From NCBI RefSeq assembly GCF_001899645.1, contig NZ_MKVV01000027.1, positions 55,783 through 119,782 on the forward strand: 64,000 nucleotides of DNA, in the 5' to 3' direction. Source of the DNA: Pseudonocardia sp. 73-21. GTDB taxonomy: Bacteria > Actinomycetota > Actinomycetes > Mycobacteriales > Pseudonocardiaceae. Each line of letters starts with the position of its first letter. Position 1 is the first letter of the stretch. The position numbers and the translations under genes were made by a program. The notes beneath the pieces were generated by a model. It made no database searches. It was not told the DNA's origin and worked only from the letters and a program-made list of their open reading frames with translations. This document shows, in pieces, positions 1-7,622 of the stretch.

Positions 1-1243
1 CCGCGCTCGGGACACCGCCCCGGTTGGCGTCCACGTGCTGGGCGCGCAGCCGCACCAGCAGCGACGGGATGTCGATCCGCACCGGGCACGCGTCGAAGCA
101 GGCGCCGCACAGGCTCGACGCGTACGGCAGCGACGCGTTGTCCTCCACACCCGTGAGCTGCGGCGAGAGCACGGCGCCGATCGGGCCGGGGTACACCGAG
201 CCGTACGCGTGCCCGCCCGCGCGCTCGTAGACGGGGCAGACGTTGAGGCAGGCCGAGCACTTGATGCAGTGCAGCGCGGCGCGCCCGACCTCGTCGGCGA
301 GGGTGGCGGTGCGGCCGTTGTCGAGCAGCACCAGGTGGAAGTCCTGCGGGCCGTCGCCGGGGGTGACGCCCGTCCAGGCCGAGGTGTAGGGGTTCATCCG
401 CTCGCCCGTCGACGAGCGGGGGAGCAGCTGCAGGAACACCTCCAGGTCCTGCCATGTGGGCACGACCTTCTCGATGCCCATCACGGTGATCAGCGTGTCG
501 GGCAGCGTCAGGCACATCCGCCCGTTGCCCTCGCTCTCGACGACGAGCAGGGTGCCGGTGTCCGCGATGCCGAAGTTGGCGCCGGAGATCGCGACCTTGG
601 CCCGCAGGAAGCGCTCGCGCAGGTGCTTGCGCGCGGCCATGGCGAGCAGCCGGGGCTCGGAGGTCAGCTCGGGGTCGACGCCGGGCATCTCGCGCAGGAA
701 GATCTCGCGGATCTCCGCGCGGTTGCGGTGGATCGCGGGCACCAGGATGTGGCTGGGCAGGTCGCCGCCGAGCTGCACGATGAGCTCGGCGAGGTCGGTC
801 TCCTTGGCCTCGATCCCGGCGGCCTCCAGGGCCTCGTTGAGGCCGATCTCCTGGGTGGCCATCGACTTGACCTTGACGACCTCGGTCTCACCCGTGGCCT
901 GCACCAGCCGCGTGACGATCGCGTTGGCCTCGTTGGCGTCACGGGCCCAGTGCACGGTGCCACCGCGGGCGGTGACCTCGCGCTCCAGGCGTTCCAGATG
1001 CTCGTCGAGGCGGGCCATGGTGGCCGTCTTCAGGGCCGACCCGGCGAGCCGCAGCTGCTCCCAGTCGTCGAGCTCACCGACGACGGCCGCGCGTTTGGCC
1101 CGGATCGTCGAGGTGGCGTGGCCGAGGTTGCGGCGCAGCTGGGAGTCGCCGAGCGCGACGCGGGCGGCGTCCGGGAAGGTCTGCGTGCCGCGCAGGTGCC
1201 CGACGCCCCGCGGGGCGGGCACGCCGAGAAAGGTGCTGCTCAT
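1..1243 (-). CDS. lutB: LutB-like L-lactate oxidation iron-sulfur protein (3' end outside window)
   Basis: This is the LutB subunit of the LutABC complex, which oxidises L-lactate to pyruvate in the cytoplasm. The visible 414 codons begin MSSTFLGVPAPRG and hold a LUD domain followed by two ferredoxin-like cluster motifs, CIKCSACLNVCP and CGACFDACPV, as in LutB/YkgF. The C-terminus, about 60 residues by family length, lies beyond base 1, and lutC would be expected there. The ATG at 1243 follows a GGAGGG ribosome site. It is downstream of lutA on the same strand, 73 bp away, with palindrome A between them. The GntR operator upstream of lutA probably controls both genes. Confidence 0.93.
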   Translation of the reverse strand, partial: MSSTFLGVPAPRGVGHLRGTQTFPDAARVALGDSQLRRNLGHATSTIRAKRAAVVGELDDWEQLRLAGSALKTATMARLDEHLERLEREVTARGGTVHWARDANEANAIVTRLVQATGETEVVKVKSMATQEIGLNEALEAAGIEAKETDLAELIVQLGGDLPSHILVPAIHRNRAEIREIFLREMPGVDPELTSEPRLLAMAARKHLRERFLRAKVAISGANFGIADTGTLLVVESEGNGRMCLTLPDTLITVMGIEKVVPTWQDLEVFLQLLPRSSTGERMNPYTSAWTGVTPGDGPQDFHLVLLDNGRTATLADEVGRAALHCIKCSACLNVCPVYERAGGHAYGSVYPGPIGAVLSPQLTGVEDNASLPYASSLCGACFDACPVRIDIPSLLVRLRAQHVDANRGGVPSA

Positions 1244-1260
1244 CGCGGCCCTCCGGGAGT

Positions 1261-1302
1261 CGTGCGCGGATAACGGTGTCCTGGCACGGATATCCGCGCA
1301 CG
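1261..1302. repeat. Intergenic palindrome, copy A
   Basis: The 12-bp arms CGTGCGCGGATA (1261-1272) and TATCCGCGCACG (1291-1302) are perfect inverted repeats around an 18-nt centre containing GTG...CAC. The flank GGGCGCCGGAGGCGC continues to the right and is the same as the flank of copy D. It sits between lutA and lutB. There is no T-run, so a classical intrinsic terminator is unlikely. It is one of four related copies in the lut-rha locus. Confidence 0.8.
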
Positions 1303-1316
1303 GGCGCCGGAGGCGC

Positions 1317-2042
1317 TCACGTCGACGCCAGGATCTCGGCCAGGTGCAGTGTGCGGGTGCCGCTCTGGAGGCGGGACAGGCCGCCCCCGATGTGCATCAG
1401 GCACGACGCGTCGCCGGCCGTGGCCACCTCGGCGCCGGTGGACAGGACGTTGCGCATCTTGTCGGCCAGCATCGCCGTCGAGGTGTCGGCGTTCTTCAGC
1501 GCGAACGTGCCGCCGAACCCGCAGCACTGGTCGGCGGCGGGCAGCTCCAGGAGCGTCATGCCGCGGACGTTGCGCAGCAGCCGCAACGGCTTGTCGGCCA
1601 CCCGCAGCATGCGCAGCGAGTGGCACGTCGGATGGTAGGTGACGCGGTGCGGGAAGTAGGCGCCCACGTCCTCGACGCCGAGCACGTCCACCAGCAGTTC
1701 CGAGAGCTCGTAGGTGCGGGTGGCCACCGCTGTCGCGCGGTCGGCGAGCGCGTCGTCGCCGGCGTCCCGGGCCACCATCGCGTGCTGGTGGCGCACCGAG
1801 CCGACGCACGATCCCGACGGTGCGACCACCACGTCGTAGGGCTCGAACACCTCCACGTGGTGGCGCACCAGCGGCACCGCCTCGCGCTGGTACCCGGTGT
1901 TGGTGTGCATCTGGCCGCAGCACGTCTGGGCCGACGGGAACACCACCTCGTGGCCCAGCCGCTCGAGCAGCGTGACGGTGGCCTTCCCGACCTGGGGCGC
2001 CATCGCGTCGGCGAGGCAGGTGACGAACAGAGCGATCCGCAC
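1317..2042 (-). CDS. lutA: LutA-like (Fe-S)-binding oxidoreductase subunit
   Basis: LutA is the CCG-domain subunit of the L-lactate oxidising LutABC complex. The 241-residue protein starts VRIALFVTCLADAMAP and has two CCG (heterodisulfide-reductase-like) modules: CCGQMHTNTGY near residue 45 and CCGFGGTF near residue 190, both needed to bind non-cubane Fe-S clusters. The GTG at 2042 is chosen because family members begin at exactly this residue and the next gene reads the other way only 36 bp upstream. The palindromic GntR operator ends 4 bp before the start codon, so repressor binding would block transcription of lutAB. No clear ribosome site is seen and the mRNA may be leaderless. Confidence 0.93.
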   Translation of the reverse strand: MRIALFVTCLADAMAPQVGKATVTLLERLGHEVVFPSAQTCCGQMHTNTGYQREAVPLVRHHVEVFEPYDVVVAPSGSCVGSVRHQHAMVARDAGDDALADRATAVATRTYELSELLVDVLGVEDVGAYFPHRVTYHPTCHSLRMLRVADKPLRLLRNVRGMTLLELPAADQCCGFGGTFALKNADTSTAMLADKMRNVLSTGAEVATAGDASCLMHIGGGLSRLQSGTRTLHLAEILAST

Positions 2043-2045
2043 GGG

Positions 2046-2060
2046 TGTGGTCTTACCACA
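2046..2060. promoter_or_regulatory. FadR/LldR-type GntR operator
   Basis: TGTGGT-CTT-ACCACA is a perfect inverted repeat with 6-bp arms and a 3-bp centre. It matches the TGGT-N3-ACCA core known for FadR-subfamily GntR regulators such as LldR and PdhR. It occupies nearly half of the 36-bp gap between lutA and the GntR gene, so a bound dimer would cover both promoters. Confidence 0.85.
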
Positions 2061-2078
2061 GTTCGCTACGCTCCGCCG

Positions 2079-2768
2079 GTGCGAACCCATGAGCGGGTCC
2101 TGGCCCGGATCGAGGCTGATCTCACCGCGGGCCGGCTGGCCCTCGGCGACCGGCTGCCGGGGGAGCGGGTGCTCGCCGAGCAGCTCGGGGTCTCGCGGCC
2201 GTCGGTGCGCGAGGCGGTGCGGGTGCTGGAGGCGATGGGGGTGGTCCGCACGGCCACCGGCTCGGGCCCGGACGCCGGCGCGGTCCTCATCGCCGACGCC
2301 GCCACCGGTCTCGGCGCCGCCCTGCGGCTGCACGTGGCCACGAGCGGCCTCCCCGTCCGTGACGTCGTGGAGCTGCGGCTGCTCGTGGAGGGCTGGGGGA
2401 TGCGGATGGCCGCGGCGAGCGGCGACGCCGCCGCGCTCGACCGGGCCGCCGCCCTGCTCGACGCGATGGACGCCCCCGGCCTCGAGCCCGACCGGTTCCT
2501 CGAGCTGGACGCCGCGTTCCACGAGGCGCTGGTGGGCACGGCCGGGAACGTGCTGGTGACGGCCGTGATGACCGGAGTACGTGGGGCGGTGCTGGCCTAC
2601 GTCCGCGCCGGCGCGCGCACCGTCGCGGACTGGGACGCGATGGCCGCTCGGCTGCGCACCGAGCACCGGGAGATCCTGGGGGCGGTGCAGGAGGGTCGGG
2701 CGGACGAGGCGGAACGGGCGGTCCGCGCCCACATCGAGGGCTACTACCGCGATGCCGGCGTTCACTGA
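2079..2768 (+). CDS. GntR-family (FadR subfamily) regulator, probably of lactate oxidation
   Basis: This 229-residue repressor has an N-terminal winged helix (residues 3-70, with LGVSRPSVREAVRVLEAMG as the recognition helix) and a C-terminal all-helical FCD domain (from about residue 80), which in this family binds a small carboxylate through a metal site. Its divergence from lutAB and the operator between them point to an L-lactate-responsive LldR/LutR role. The GTG start is preceded by TACGCT (2067-2072) and six bases, the layout of a leaderless actinobacterial transcript; no ribosome site is seen. A perfect 20-bp hairpin follows the stop codon. The ligand is inferred from context only. Confidence 0.88.
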   Translation: MRTHERVLARIEADLTAGRLALGDRLPGERVLAEQLGVSRPSVREAVRVLEAMGVVRTATGSGPDAGAVLIADAATGLGAALRLHVATSGLPVRDVVELRLLVEGWGMRMAAASGDAAALDRAAALLDAMDAPGLEPDRFLELDAAFHEALVGTAGNVLVTAVMTGVRGAVLAYVRAGARTVADWDAMAARLRTEHREILGAVQEGRADEAERAVRAHIEGYYRDAGVH

Positions 2769-2771
2769 CCT

Positions 2772-2820
2772 GACGAACGGCACTCTCGTCGCACAGGGCC
2801 CGACGAGAGTGCCGTTCGTC
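2772..2820. terminator. Long perfect hairpin between convergent genes
   Basis: Arms GACGAACGGCACTCTCGTCG (2772-2791) and its exact reverse complement (2801-2820) enclose a 9-nt loop. It starts 4 bp after the GntR gene and ends 15 bp before the stop of the convergent LacI gene, so it can terminate both. There is no U-tract, as is common for actinobacterial terminators. The right arm recurs exactly at 38186-38205 inside the FUSC gene. Confidence 0.75.
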
Positions 2821-2834
2821 GGCGGGCCGGCGAC

Positions 2835-3854
2835 CTAGGGGTGCGGGCGGGTGCTGGTACGCACCACCAGTTCGGGATCGAAGACCACTTGGCGGTGCTC
2901 GTGGTCGGCACCGCCGTGGGCCTCGGCCAGCAGCAGCTCCGCCGCCGTGCGGCCGAGAAGGTGGCGCGGCTGGCTCACCGAGGTCAGCGGCACGGCGGCG
3001 GCCTCGGCGAACTCGATGTCGTCGTAGCCGACGATCGCCATGTCCTCGGGCACGCGCAGCCCCAGGCGCACCATCTGCTGCAGCAGCCCGAGGGCGAGCA
3101 GGTCGTTGGCGCAGAAGGCGGCCGTCGGGCGGCGGGCCGCGGGCAGGCCGATGAGGCGCTCGCCCGCGCGCCGCCCCTCGGAGACGTCGAGGTGCGTGGT
3201 CTCCAGCACCGTCAGCGCGCCGCGACCGGCCCGGGCCAGTGCGCGCTCGGCCCCGGCGATGCGGTCGGCGACCTGGCCCAGCGCCCGCGGGCCGCCGATG
3301 AAGGCGATGCGCTCGTGGCCGATGTCGAGCAGGTGGGTGGTGGCCAGGTCGCCGCCGAGCACGTCGTCGACGGTGACCGAGCACCGGTCCGGCCCCGCCC
3401 CCCGGTCGACGACGACGACGGGCATGCCGCGCCGGGCCAGCGCGGCGATGCCGGGGTCGGCGGCGTCGGCCGGCGTGATCAGGACGCCTTCGACGCGCTG
3501 CTGTTCCAGCAGGTCGAGGTAGGCGGCCTGGCGGTGCGGATCGTCGCCGCTGTTGCAGAGGTACACGACCAGGCCCTGGGCGTCGGCGGTCTCCTGGATG
3601 CCGCGGGCGACGTCGGTGAAGAACGGGTTGGACGTGTCGAGCACGACGTAGGCCAGGGTGCGACTGCCCCCACCGCGCAGCTGGCGGGCCGACTCGTTGC
3701 GCACGAAGCCCAGCGTCTCGATGGCGGTCTCCACGCGGCGGCGCGTGCGGTCGCTGACCCGCTCGGGCCGGTTGAGCACATTGGACACCGTGCCGAGCGA
3801 GACGCCGGCGCGCGCGGCGACGTCCTTCATGCTCGGTGCAGACGGTCCGGACAC
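2835..3854 (-). CDS. LacI-family repressor of the rhamnose operon
   Basis: This 339-residue LacI/GalR regulator has an N-terminal helix-turn-helix (MKDVAARAGVSLGTVSNVLN) and a periplasmic-binding-like sugar domain (about residues 65-335). It is divergent from the L-rhamnose transport and catabolism operon, and a perfect LacI-type operator lies in that promoter, so it most likely represses the operon until rhamnose or a derivative binds. The GTG at 3854 is preferred because GAGGGGG lies just upstream; the in-frame ATG at 3830 would also keep the whole HTH. A partial operator, TGAAACGTGAGC (3866-3877), lies just before the start and may allow autoregulation. Confidence 0.88.
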   Translation of the reverse strand: MSGPSAPSMKDVAARAGVSLGTVSNVLNRPERVSDRTRRRVETAIETLGFVRNESARQLRGGGSRTLAYVVLDTSNPFFTDVARGIQETADAQGLVVYLCNSGDDPHRQAAYLDLLEQQRVEGVLITPADAADPGIAALARRGMPVVVVDRGAGPDRCSVTVDDVLGGDLATTHLLDIGHERIAFIGGPRALGQVADRIAGAERALARAGRGALTVLETTHLDVSEGRRAGERLIGLPAARRPTAAFCANDLLALGLLQQMVRLGLRVPEDMAIVGYDDIEFAEAAAVPLTSVSQPRHLLGRTAAELLLAEAHGGADHEHRQVVFDPELVVRTSTRPHP

Positions 3855-3899
3855 GATCCCCCTCGTGAAACGTGAGCAAACAGGACAGTACTGCGGGCC

Positions 3900-3929
3900 T
3901 TGACGACGCGGCGACCGTGCCCTTATGGT
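3900..3929 (+). promoter_or_regulatory. Promoter of the rhamnose operon
   Basis: TTGACG (3900-3905) and TATGGT (3924-3929) are separated by 18 bp and fit the vegetative actinobacterial -35/-10 consensus. Transcription would begin near 3936, so the LacI operator at 3946 would act as a roadblock just downstream. Confidence 0.65.
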
Positions 3930-3945
3930 CGCCTGGCTCACATCT

Positions 3946-3957
3946 TGAAACGTTTCA
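3946..3957. promoter_or_regulatory. LacI-family operator
   Basis: TGAAACGTTTCA is a perfect 12-bp palindrome with the central CG typical of LacI-family sites. It lies 22 bp before the start codon of the ABC ATPase gene and downstream of the predicted promoter. Confidence 0.85.
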
Positions 3958-3979
3958 CAGCCGAGGTCAAGGGAGACCG

Positions 3980-5479
3980 ATGGACCAGGTCCCACTGCTC
4001 GCGGTCGCCTCCGTCGCCAAGTCCTTCGGCGCGGTGGCCGCCGTCCGCGACGTGTCGTTCCCGCTGCACGCAGGGGAGATCCACGCGCTCGTGGGGGAGA
4101 ACGGTGCCGGCAAGTCGACGATCGTGAAGATGCTCGCCGGGGTGCACCGCCCCGACACCGGCCGGATCCTGCTCGACGGCCGCCCGCTCGAGCTCGCCTC
4201 GCCCGCCGACGCGATCTCCGAGGGCATCGCCGTCATCTACCAGGAACCCACGCTGTTCCCCGACCTCTCGGTCGCGGAGAACATCGTGATGGGCCGCCAG
4301 CCGCGCCGATCGCTCGGCCGCGTCGACCACCGAGCCGCCTCGCGGCTCGCCGCGGACCTGTTCGTCCGGCTCGGCGTCGCGATCGACCCCGGCCGGCCGG
4401 CGCGGGGCCTGTCCATCGCCGACCAGCAGATCGTCGAGATCGCGAAGGCCCTGTCCCGCGAAGCCCGTGTGATCGTCATGGACGAGCCCACCGCCGCCCT
4501 GTCGGGCGTCGAGGTGGAGCGGCTGTTCGCCGTGGCTCGCTCCCTCCGAGACGGGGGCGCCGCCCTGCTGTTCATCTCCCACCGCTTCGAGGAGATCACC
4601 GCACTCTGCGACCGCGTCACGATCATGCGCGACGGCCGGCACGTCTCCACCGACCCGCTCGACGCGATCGGGGTGGACGAGATCGTCCGCCGGATGGTCG
4701 GCCGCCCGCTCGACACACTGTTCCCCAAGCGCGAGGTCCCCGTCGGCGACGTGGTCCTGGAGGTCGAGGGACTGTCCCGTGCGGGCGTGTTCCGCGACGT
4801 GTCGTTCCAGGTCCGCGCGGGTGAGATCGTCGCGCTCGCCGGTCTCGTCGGCGCCGGGCGCTCCGAGGTGGTGCAGGCCGTGTTCGGCGTCGACCCGCGC
4901 GATGGCGGCACCGTCCGCGTCGGCGGCACGGTCCTGCGGGCCGGCTCGCCGCGGGCGGCCATGGCCGCCGGCATCGCGCTCGTCCCGGAGGACCGGCGCC
5001 AGCAGGGCCTGGTCCTCGAGGCCTCCATCGAGCGCAACGCCACCTCCACCCGCTGGCGCTCGCTCGCGCGCTTCGGGCTGCTGGTCGGCGGGGCCGAACG
5101 GCGCTCCGCCGCGGAGTGGACCGCTCGCCTCCAGACCAAGTACGCCCGCCTCGACGACCCGGTGGCGCGGTTGTCGGGGGGCAACCAGCAGAAGGTTGTG
5201 CTGGCCAAGTGGCTCTCCACCGCGCCACGCGTCCTCATCGTCGACGAGCCCACCCGCGGCATCGACGTCGGCACGAAGGCCGAGGTGCACCGGCTGCTGT
5301 CGGACCTCGCCACCGACGGCGTCGCGATCGTCATGGTCTCGTCGGAACTGCCCGAGGTGCTCGGCATGGCCGACCGCGTGCTCGTGATGCGCGAGGGCCA
5401 CCTGGTGGCCGAGATCGCCCGGTCGGACGCGAACGAGGAGTCGGTCATGCGGGCGGCGACGGGGCAGGTGGCGGCATGA
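3980..5479 (+). CDS. rhaT: Rhamnose ABC importer, ATP-binding protein
   Basis: This 499-residue protein is the double-ATPase subunit of a CUT2-type sugar importer. The first half has Walker A GENGAGKS (residues 39-46), signature LSIADQQ and Walker B VIVMDEP. The second half has a degenerate P-loop (GLVGAGRS) but an intact signature LSGGNQQ and Walker B VLIVDEP, the usual asymmetry of RbsA/RhaT proteins. The ATG at 3980 follows AAGGGAGA. Two permeases, a binding lipoprotein and rhamnose enzymes follow in one operon, so L-rhamnose is the expected substrate. An 85-bp gap with a small repeat separates it from the first permease gene. Confidence 0.92.
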   Translation: MDQVPLLAVASVAKSFGAVAAVRDVSFPLHAGEIHALVGENGAGKSTIVKMLAGVHRPDTGRILLDGRPLELASPADAISEGIAVIYQEPTLFPDLSVAENIVMGRQPRRSLGRVDHRAASRLAADLFVRLGVAIDPGRPARGLSIADQQIVEIAKALSREARVIVMDEPTAALSGVEVERLFAVARSLRDGGAALLFISHRFEEITALCDRVTIMRDGRHVSTDPLDAIGVDEIVRRMVGRPLDTLFPKREVPVGDVVLEVEGLSRAGVFRDVSFQVRAGEIVALAGLVGAGRSEVVQAVFGVDPRDGGTVRVGGTVLRAGSPRAAMAAGIALVPEDRRQQGLVLEASIERNATSTRWRSLARFGLLVGGAERRSAAEWTARLQTKYARLDDPVARLSGGNQQKVVLAKWLSTAPRVLIVDEPTRGIDVGTKAEVHRLLSDLATDGVAIVMVSSELPEVLGMADRVLVMREGHLVAEIARSDANEESVMRAATGQVAA

Positions 5480-5504
5480 GGGACACCCGGCCGAGGTTCA
5501 GGAA

Positions 5505-5547
5505 GGCCACGTTACGGCCACGTGACGACAGCAAAGTGGCTTTGCTG
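5505..5547. repeat. Small repeat and hairpin inside the rhamnose operon
   Basis: GGCCACGT occurs twice (5505-5512 and 5516-5523), followed by the hairpin CAGCAAAG-TGG-CTTTGCTG (5529-5547). It fills the only sizeable gap among the transport genes. I recall similar intergenic repeats whose translations read KATL/NVAFLN in Pseudonocardiales, but this is memory and not checked. Confidence 0.55.
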
Positions 5548-5564
5548 GCACCGGGGGTGGCGCT

Positions 5565-6566
5565 GTGAGCACACCCACCTCCTCCCGCGTCGCGGTCGCG
5601 CTGCGGGCGCGTGAGCTCGGCATCGTGCTGGCGCTCGTCGCGCTGGTCGTCGTCACCGCGGTGGTCAACCCGCTGTTCCTCTCGGGCCAGAGCCTCCGGG
5701 ACCTGGTGCTGGCCGCGGCGATCCTCGTCGTGATGGCCGCGGGTCAGACCGTCGTCGTCATCACCCGCAACATCGACCTGTCCGTCGGCTCCGTCCTCGG
5801 CCTCTCCGCCTACGCCGTCGGCTCGCTGCTGGAGGCCGCGCCGGGCACACCCGTCGTGGTCGCGGTGCTGGTCGGGATCGTGATCGGCGGCGCACTCGGC
5901 CTGGTCAACGGCGCGCTGGTGCGGTTCGGCAACGTGCCGGCGCTGGTGGTCACCCTCGGCACGCTCTACGTCTTCCGCGGCGTCGCGTTCCTGTGGGCGG
6001 GCGGGCAGCAGATCAACGCCGACGAGCTGCCGGGCGGCTTCCTGGCCTTCGGCACGGCCACGGTCCTCGGTGTGCCGTGGCTGATCGTCATCGCCGCCGT
6101 CGTCGTGATCGTCACCGGCTACGTCCTGCGCAACCACCGCTCGGGGCGCGAGCTCTACGCCATGGGCTCCGACCCCGCCGCCGCCCGGCTCGCCGGCATC
6201 CCGGTGGGCCGGCGCACGCTGGCGGCGTTCGCGGTCAGCGGGGCGTGCGCGGGTCTGGCCGGCGTCCTGTTCGCCGCGCGCTTCGGCACCGTCGACGCCG
6301 CCGCCGGCACGGGTTACGAGCTCAACGTCGTGGCCGCGGTGGTGGTCGGCGGGGTCGCGGTGTTCGGCGGCAGCGGCACGGCCTACGGCGCCGCGATCGG
6401 CGCGCTGCTGCTCACCACGATCGGCAGCGCGCTGCCGGTGCTCGGCATCGACCAGTTCTGGCAGCAGGCGATCGTCGGCGCCCTGATCCTGCTGGCCATC
6501 GGCACCGACCGGGCCGTAGCGGCCCGGGTCGCCGCGCGCCTGCGGAAGGAGTCCTCGCGTGTCTGA
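5565..6566 (+). CDS. rhaP: Rhamnose ABC importer, permease 1
   Basis: This 333-residue inner-membrane protein belongs to the BPD_transp_2 (RbsC-like) permease family, with about eight to ten hydrophobic segments from residue 16 onward. The family motif GQTVVVITRNIDLSVGSVLG (about residues 63-82) is clear, as is the cytoplasmic ATPase-contact loop SDPAAARLAGI. The start is GTG. It pairs with the second permease, whose gene overlaps its 3' end by 8 bp, to form a heterodimeric pore, as in the known RhaSTPQ importer. Confidence 0.91.
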   Translation: MSTPTSSRVAVALRARELGIVLALVALVVVTAVVNPLFLSGQSLRDLVLAAAILVVMAAGQTVVVITRNIDLSVGSVLGLSAYAVGSLLEAAPGTPVVVAVLVGIVIGGALGLVNGALVRFGNVPALVVTLGTLYVFRGVAFLWAGGQQINADELPGGFLAFGTATVLGVPWLIVIAAVVVIVTGYVLRNHRSGRELYAMGSDPAAARLAGIPVGRRTLAAFAVSGACAGLAGVLFAARFGTVDAAAGTGYELNVVAAVVVGGVAVFGGSGTAYGAAIGALLLTTIGSALPVLGIDQFWQQAIVGALILLAIGTDRAVAARVAARLRKESSRV

Positions 6567-7611
6567 CCTGATGAAGAGGTTCACCGGCTGGGACGCGGCC
6601 ATCCTCGCGGTGCTCGTGCTGTTCGTGATCGTCGCCGGCCTGGTGGTGCCCGACTTCGCCACCGGCCGCAACGCCTCGTTCATGGTGCTCGACCTCGCGC
6701 CGGTCCTGCTGATCGCGCTGCCGATGACCCTGATCATCGTCACCGGGGAGATCGACCTCTCGGTGGCCTCGACCCTGGGGCTGTCCAGCGCCGTCATGGG
6801 CGCGCTGTGGGACGGCGGGATGTCGATCGAGGTGATCATCCCGATCTGCCTCGTGCTCGGCGCGGTGCTCGGCGCGGTCAACGGGCTGTTCATCACCGGG
6901 TTCGGGCTGCCCTCGCTGGCCGTCACGATCGGCACGCTCGCGCTCTACCGCGGGCTCGCGTTCGTCGTGCTCGGCGACCGGGCCGTGGCGCAGTTCCCCG
7001 GCAGCTACACCGAGTGGGTGATCGGCAGCTCCGCCGGCATCCCGAACCTGGTGTGGCCGTTGCTGGTGCTGCTGCTCGTGTTCGGCACGGTCCTGCACGC
7101 GACGCCGCTGGGCCGGTCGCTGTTCACGATGGGTGCGGGCGTCGACGCCGCGCGGTTCTCCGGGATCCGTGTGGCCCGCACGAAGTTCTGGCTCTACGTC
7201 GTGTGCGGCGCCGTCGCGGCGCTCGCCGGCGTGCTGTGGACCCTGCGCTACTCCAGCGCCCGCGCCGACAACGGCACCGGGCTCGAGCTCGCCGTGGTGG
7301 CCGCGGTGCTGCTCGGCGGGGTCTCGATCTTCGGCGGGCGCGGCACGCTCTGGGGGGTGCTGGGCGGCGTCATGCTGCTCGCCGCCGTGCAGAACGCGCT
7401 GCGCCTCGCCGACGTCTCCAACGAGGCGCTGCAGGTCGTGACCGGCCTGCTGCTCATCGTCAGTGTGCTCGCCCCGAACGCGGTGGGCGCGATCCGCTCC
7501 GCCGTGGCCCGTCGTCGCCGGCGCCCCCCGCCGCCGGCGCCCGCGGCTCCACCCGAGCCGCTCCCCGTTTCGTCCGACCCGTCACCGTCGCCGGCTGTCC
7601 GGTCCTCCTGA
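6559..7611 (+). CDS. rhaQ: Rhamnose ABC importer, permease 2
   Basis: This second RbsC-like permease (350 residues, GTG start) has the motif TGEIDLSVASTLGLSSAVMG near residue 62 and the ATPase-contact loop MGAGVDAARFSGI. It carries an unusual C-terminal tail of about 35 residues rich in Arg and Pro on the cytoplasmic side. It overlaps the previous permease gene by 8 bp, which suggests coupled translation and equal amounts of the two pore subunits. The lipoprotein gene begins 11 bp downstream. Confidence 0.91.
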   Translation: MSDLMKRFTGWDAAILAVLVLFVIVAGLVVPDFATGRNASFMVLDLAPVLLIALPMTLIIVTGEIDLSVASTLGLSSAVMGALWDGGMSIEVIIPICLVLGAVLGAVNGLFITGFGLPSLAVTIGTLALYRGLAFVVLGDRAVAQFPGSYTEWVIGSSAGIPNLVWPLLVLLLVFGTVLHATPLGRSLFTMGAGVDAARFSGIRVARTKFWLYVVCGAVAALAGVLWTLRYSSARADNGTGLELAVVAAVLLGGVSIFGGRGTLWGVLGGVMLLAAVQNALRLADVSNEALQVVTGLLLIVSVLAPNAVGAIRSAVARRRRRPPPPAPAAPPEPLPVSSDPSPSPAVRSS

Positions 7612-7622
7612 GAGGCATGCTC

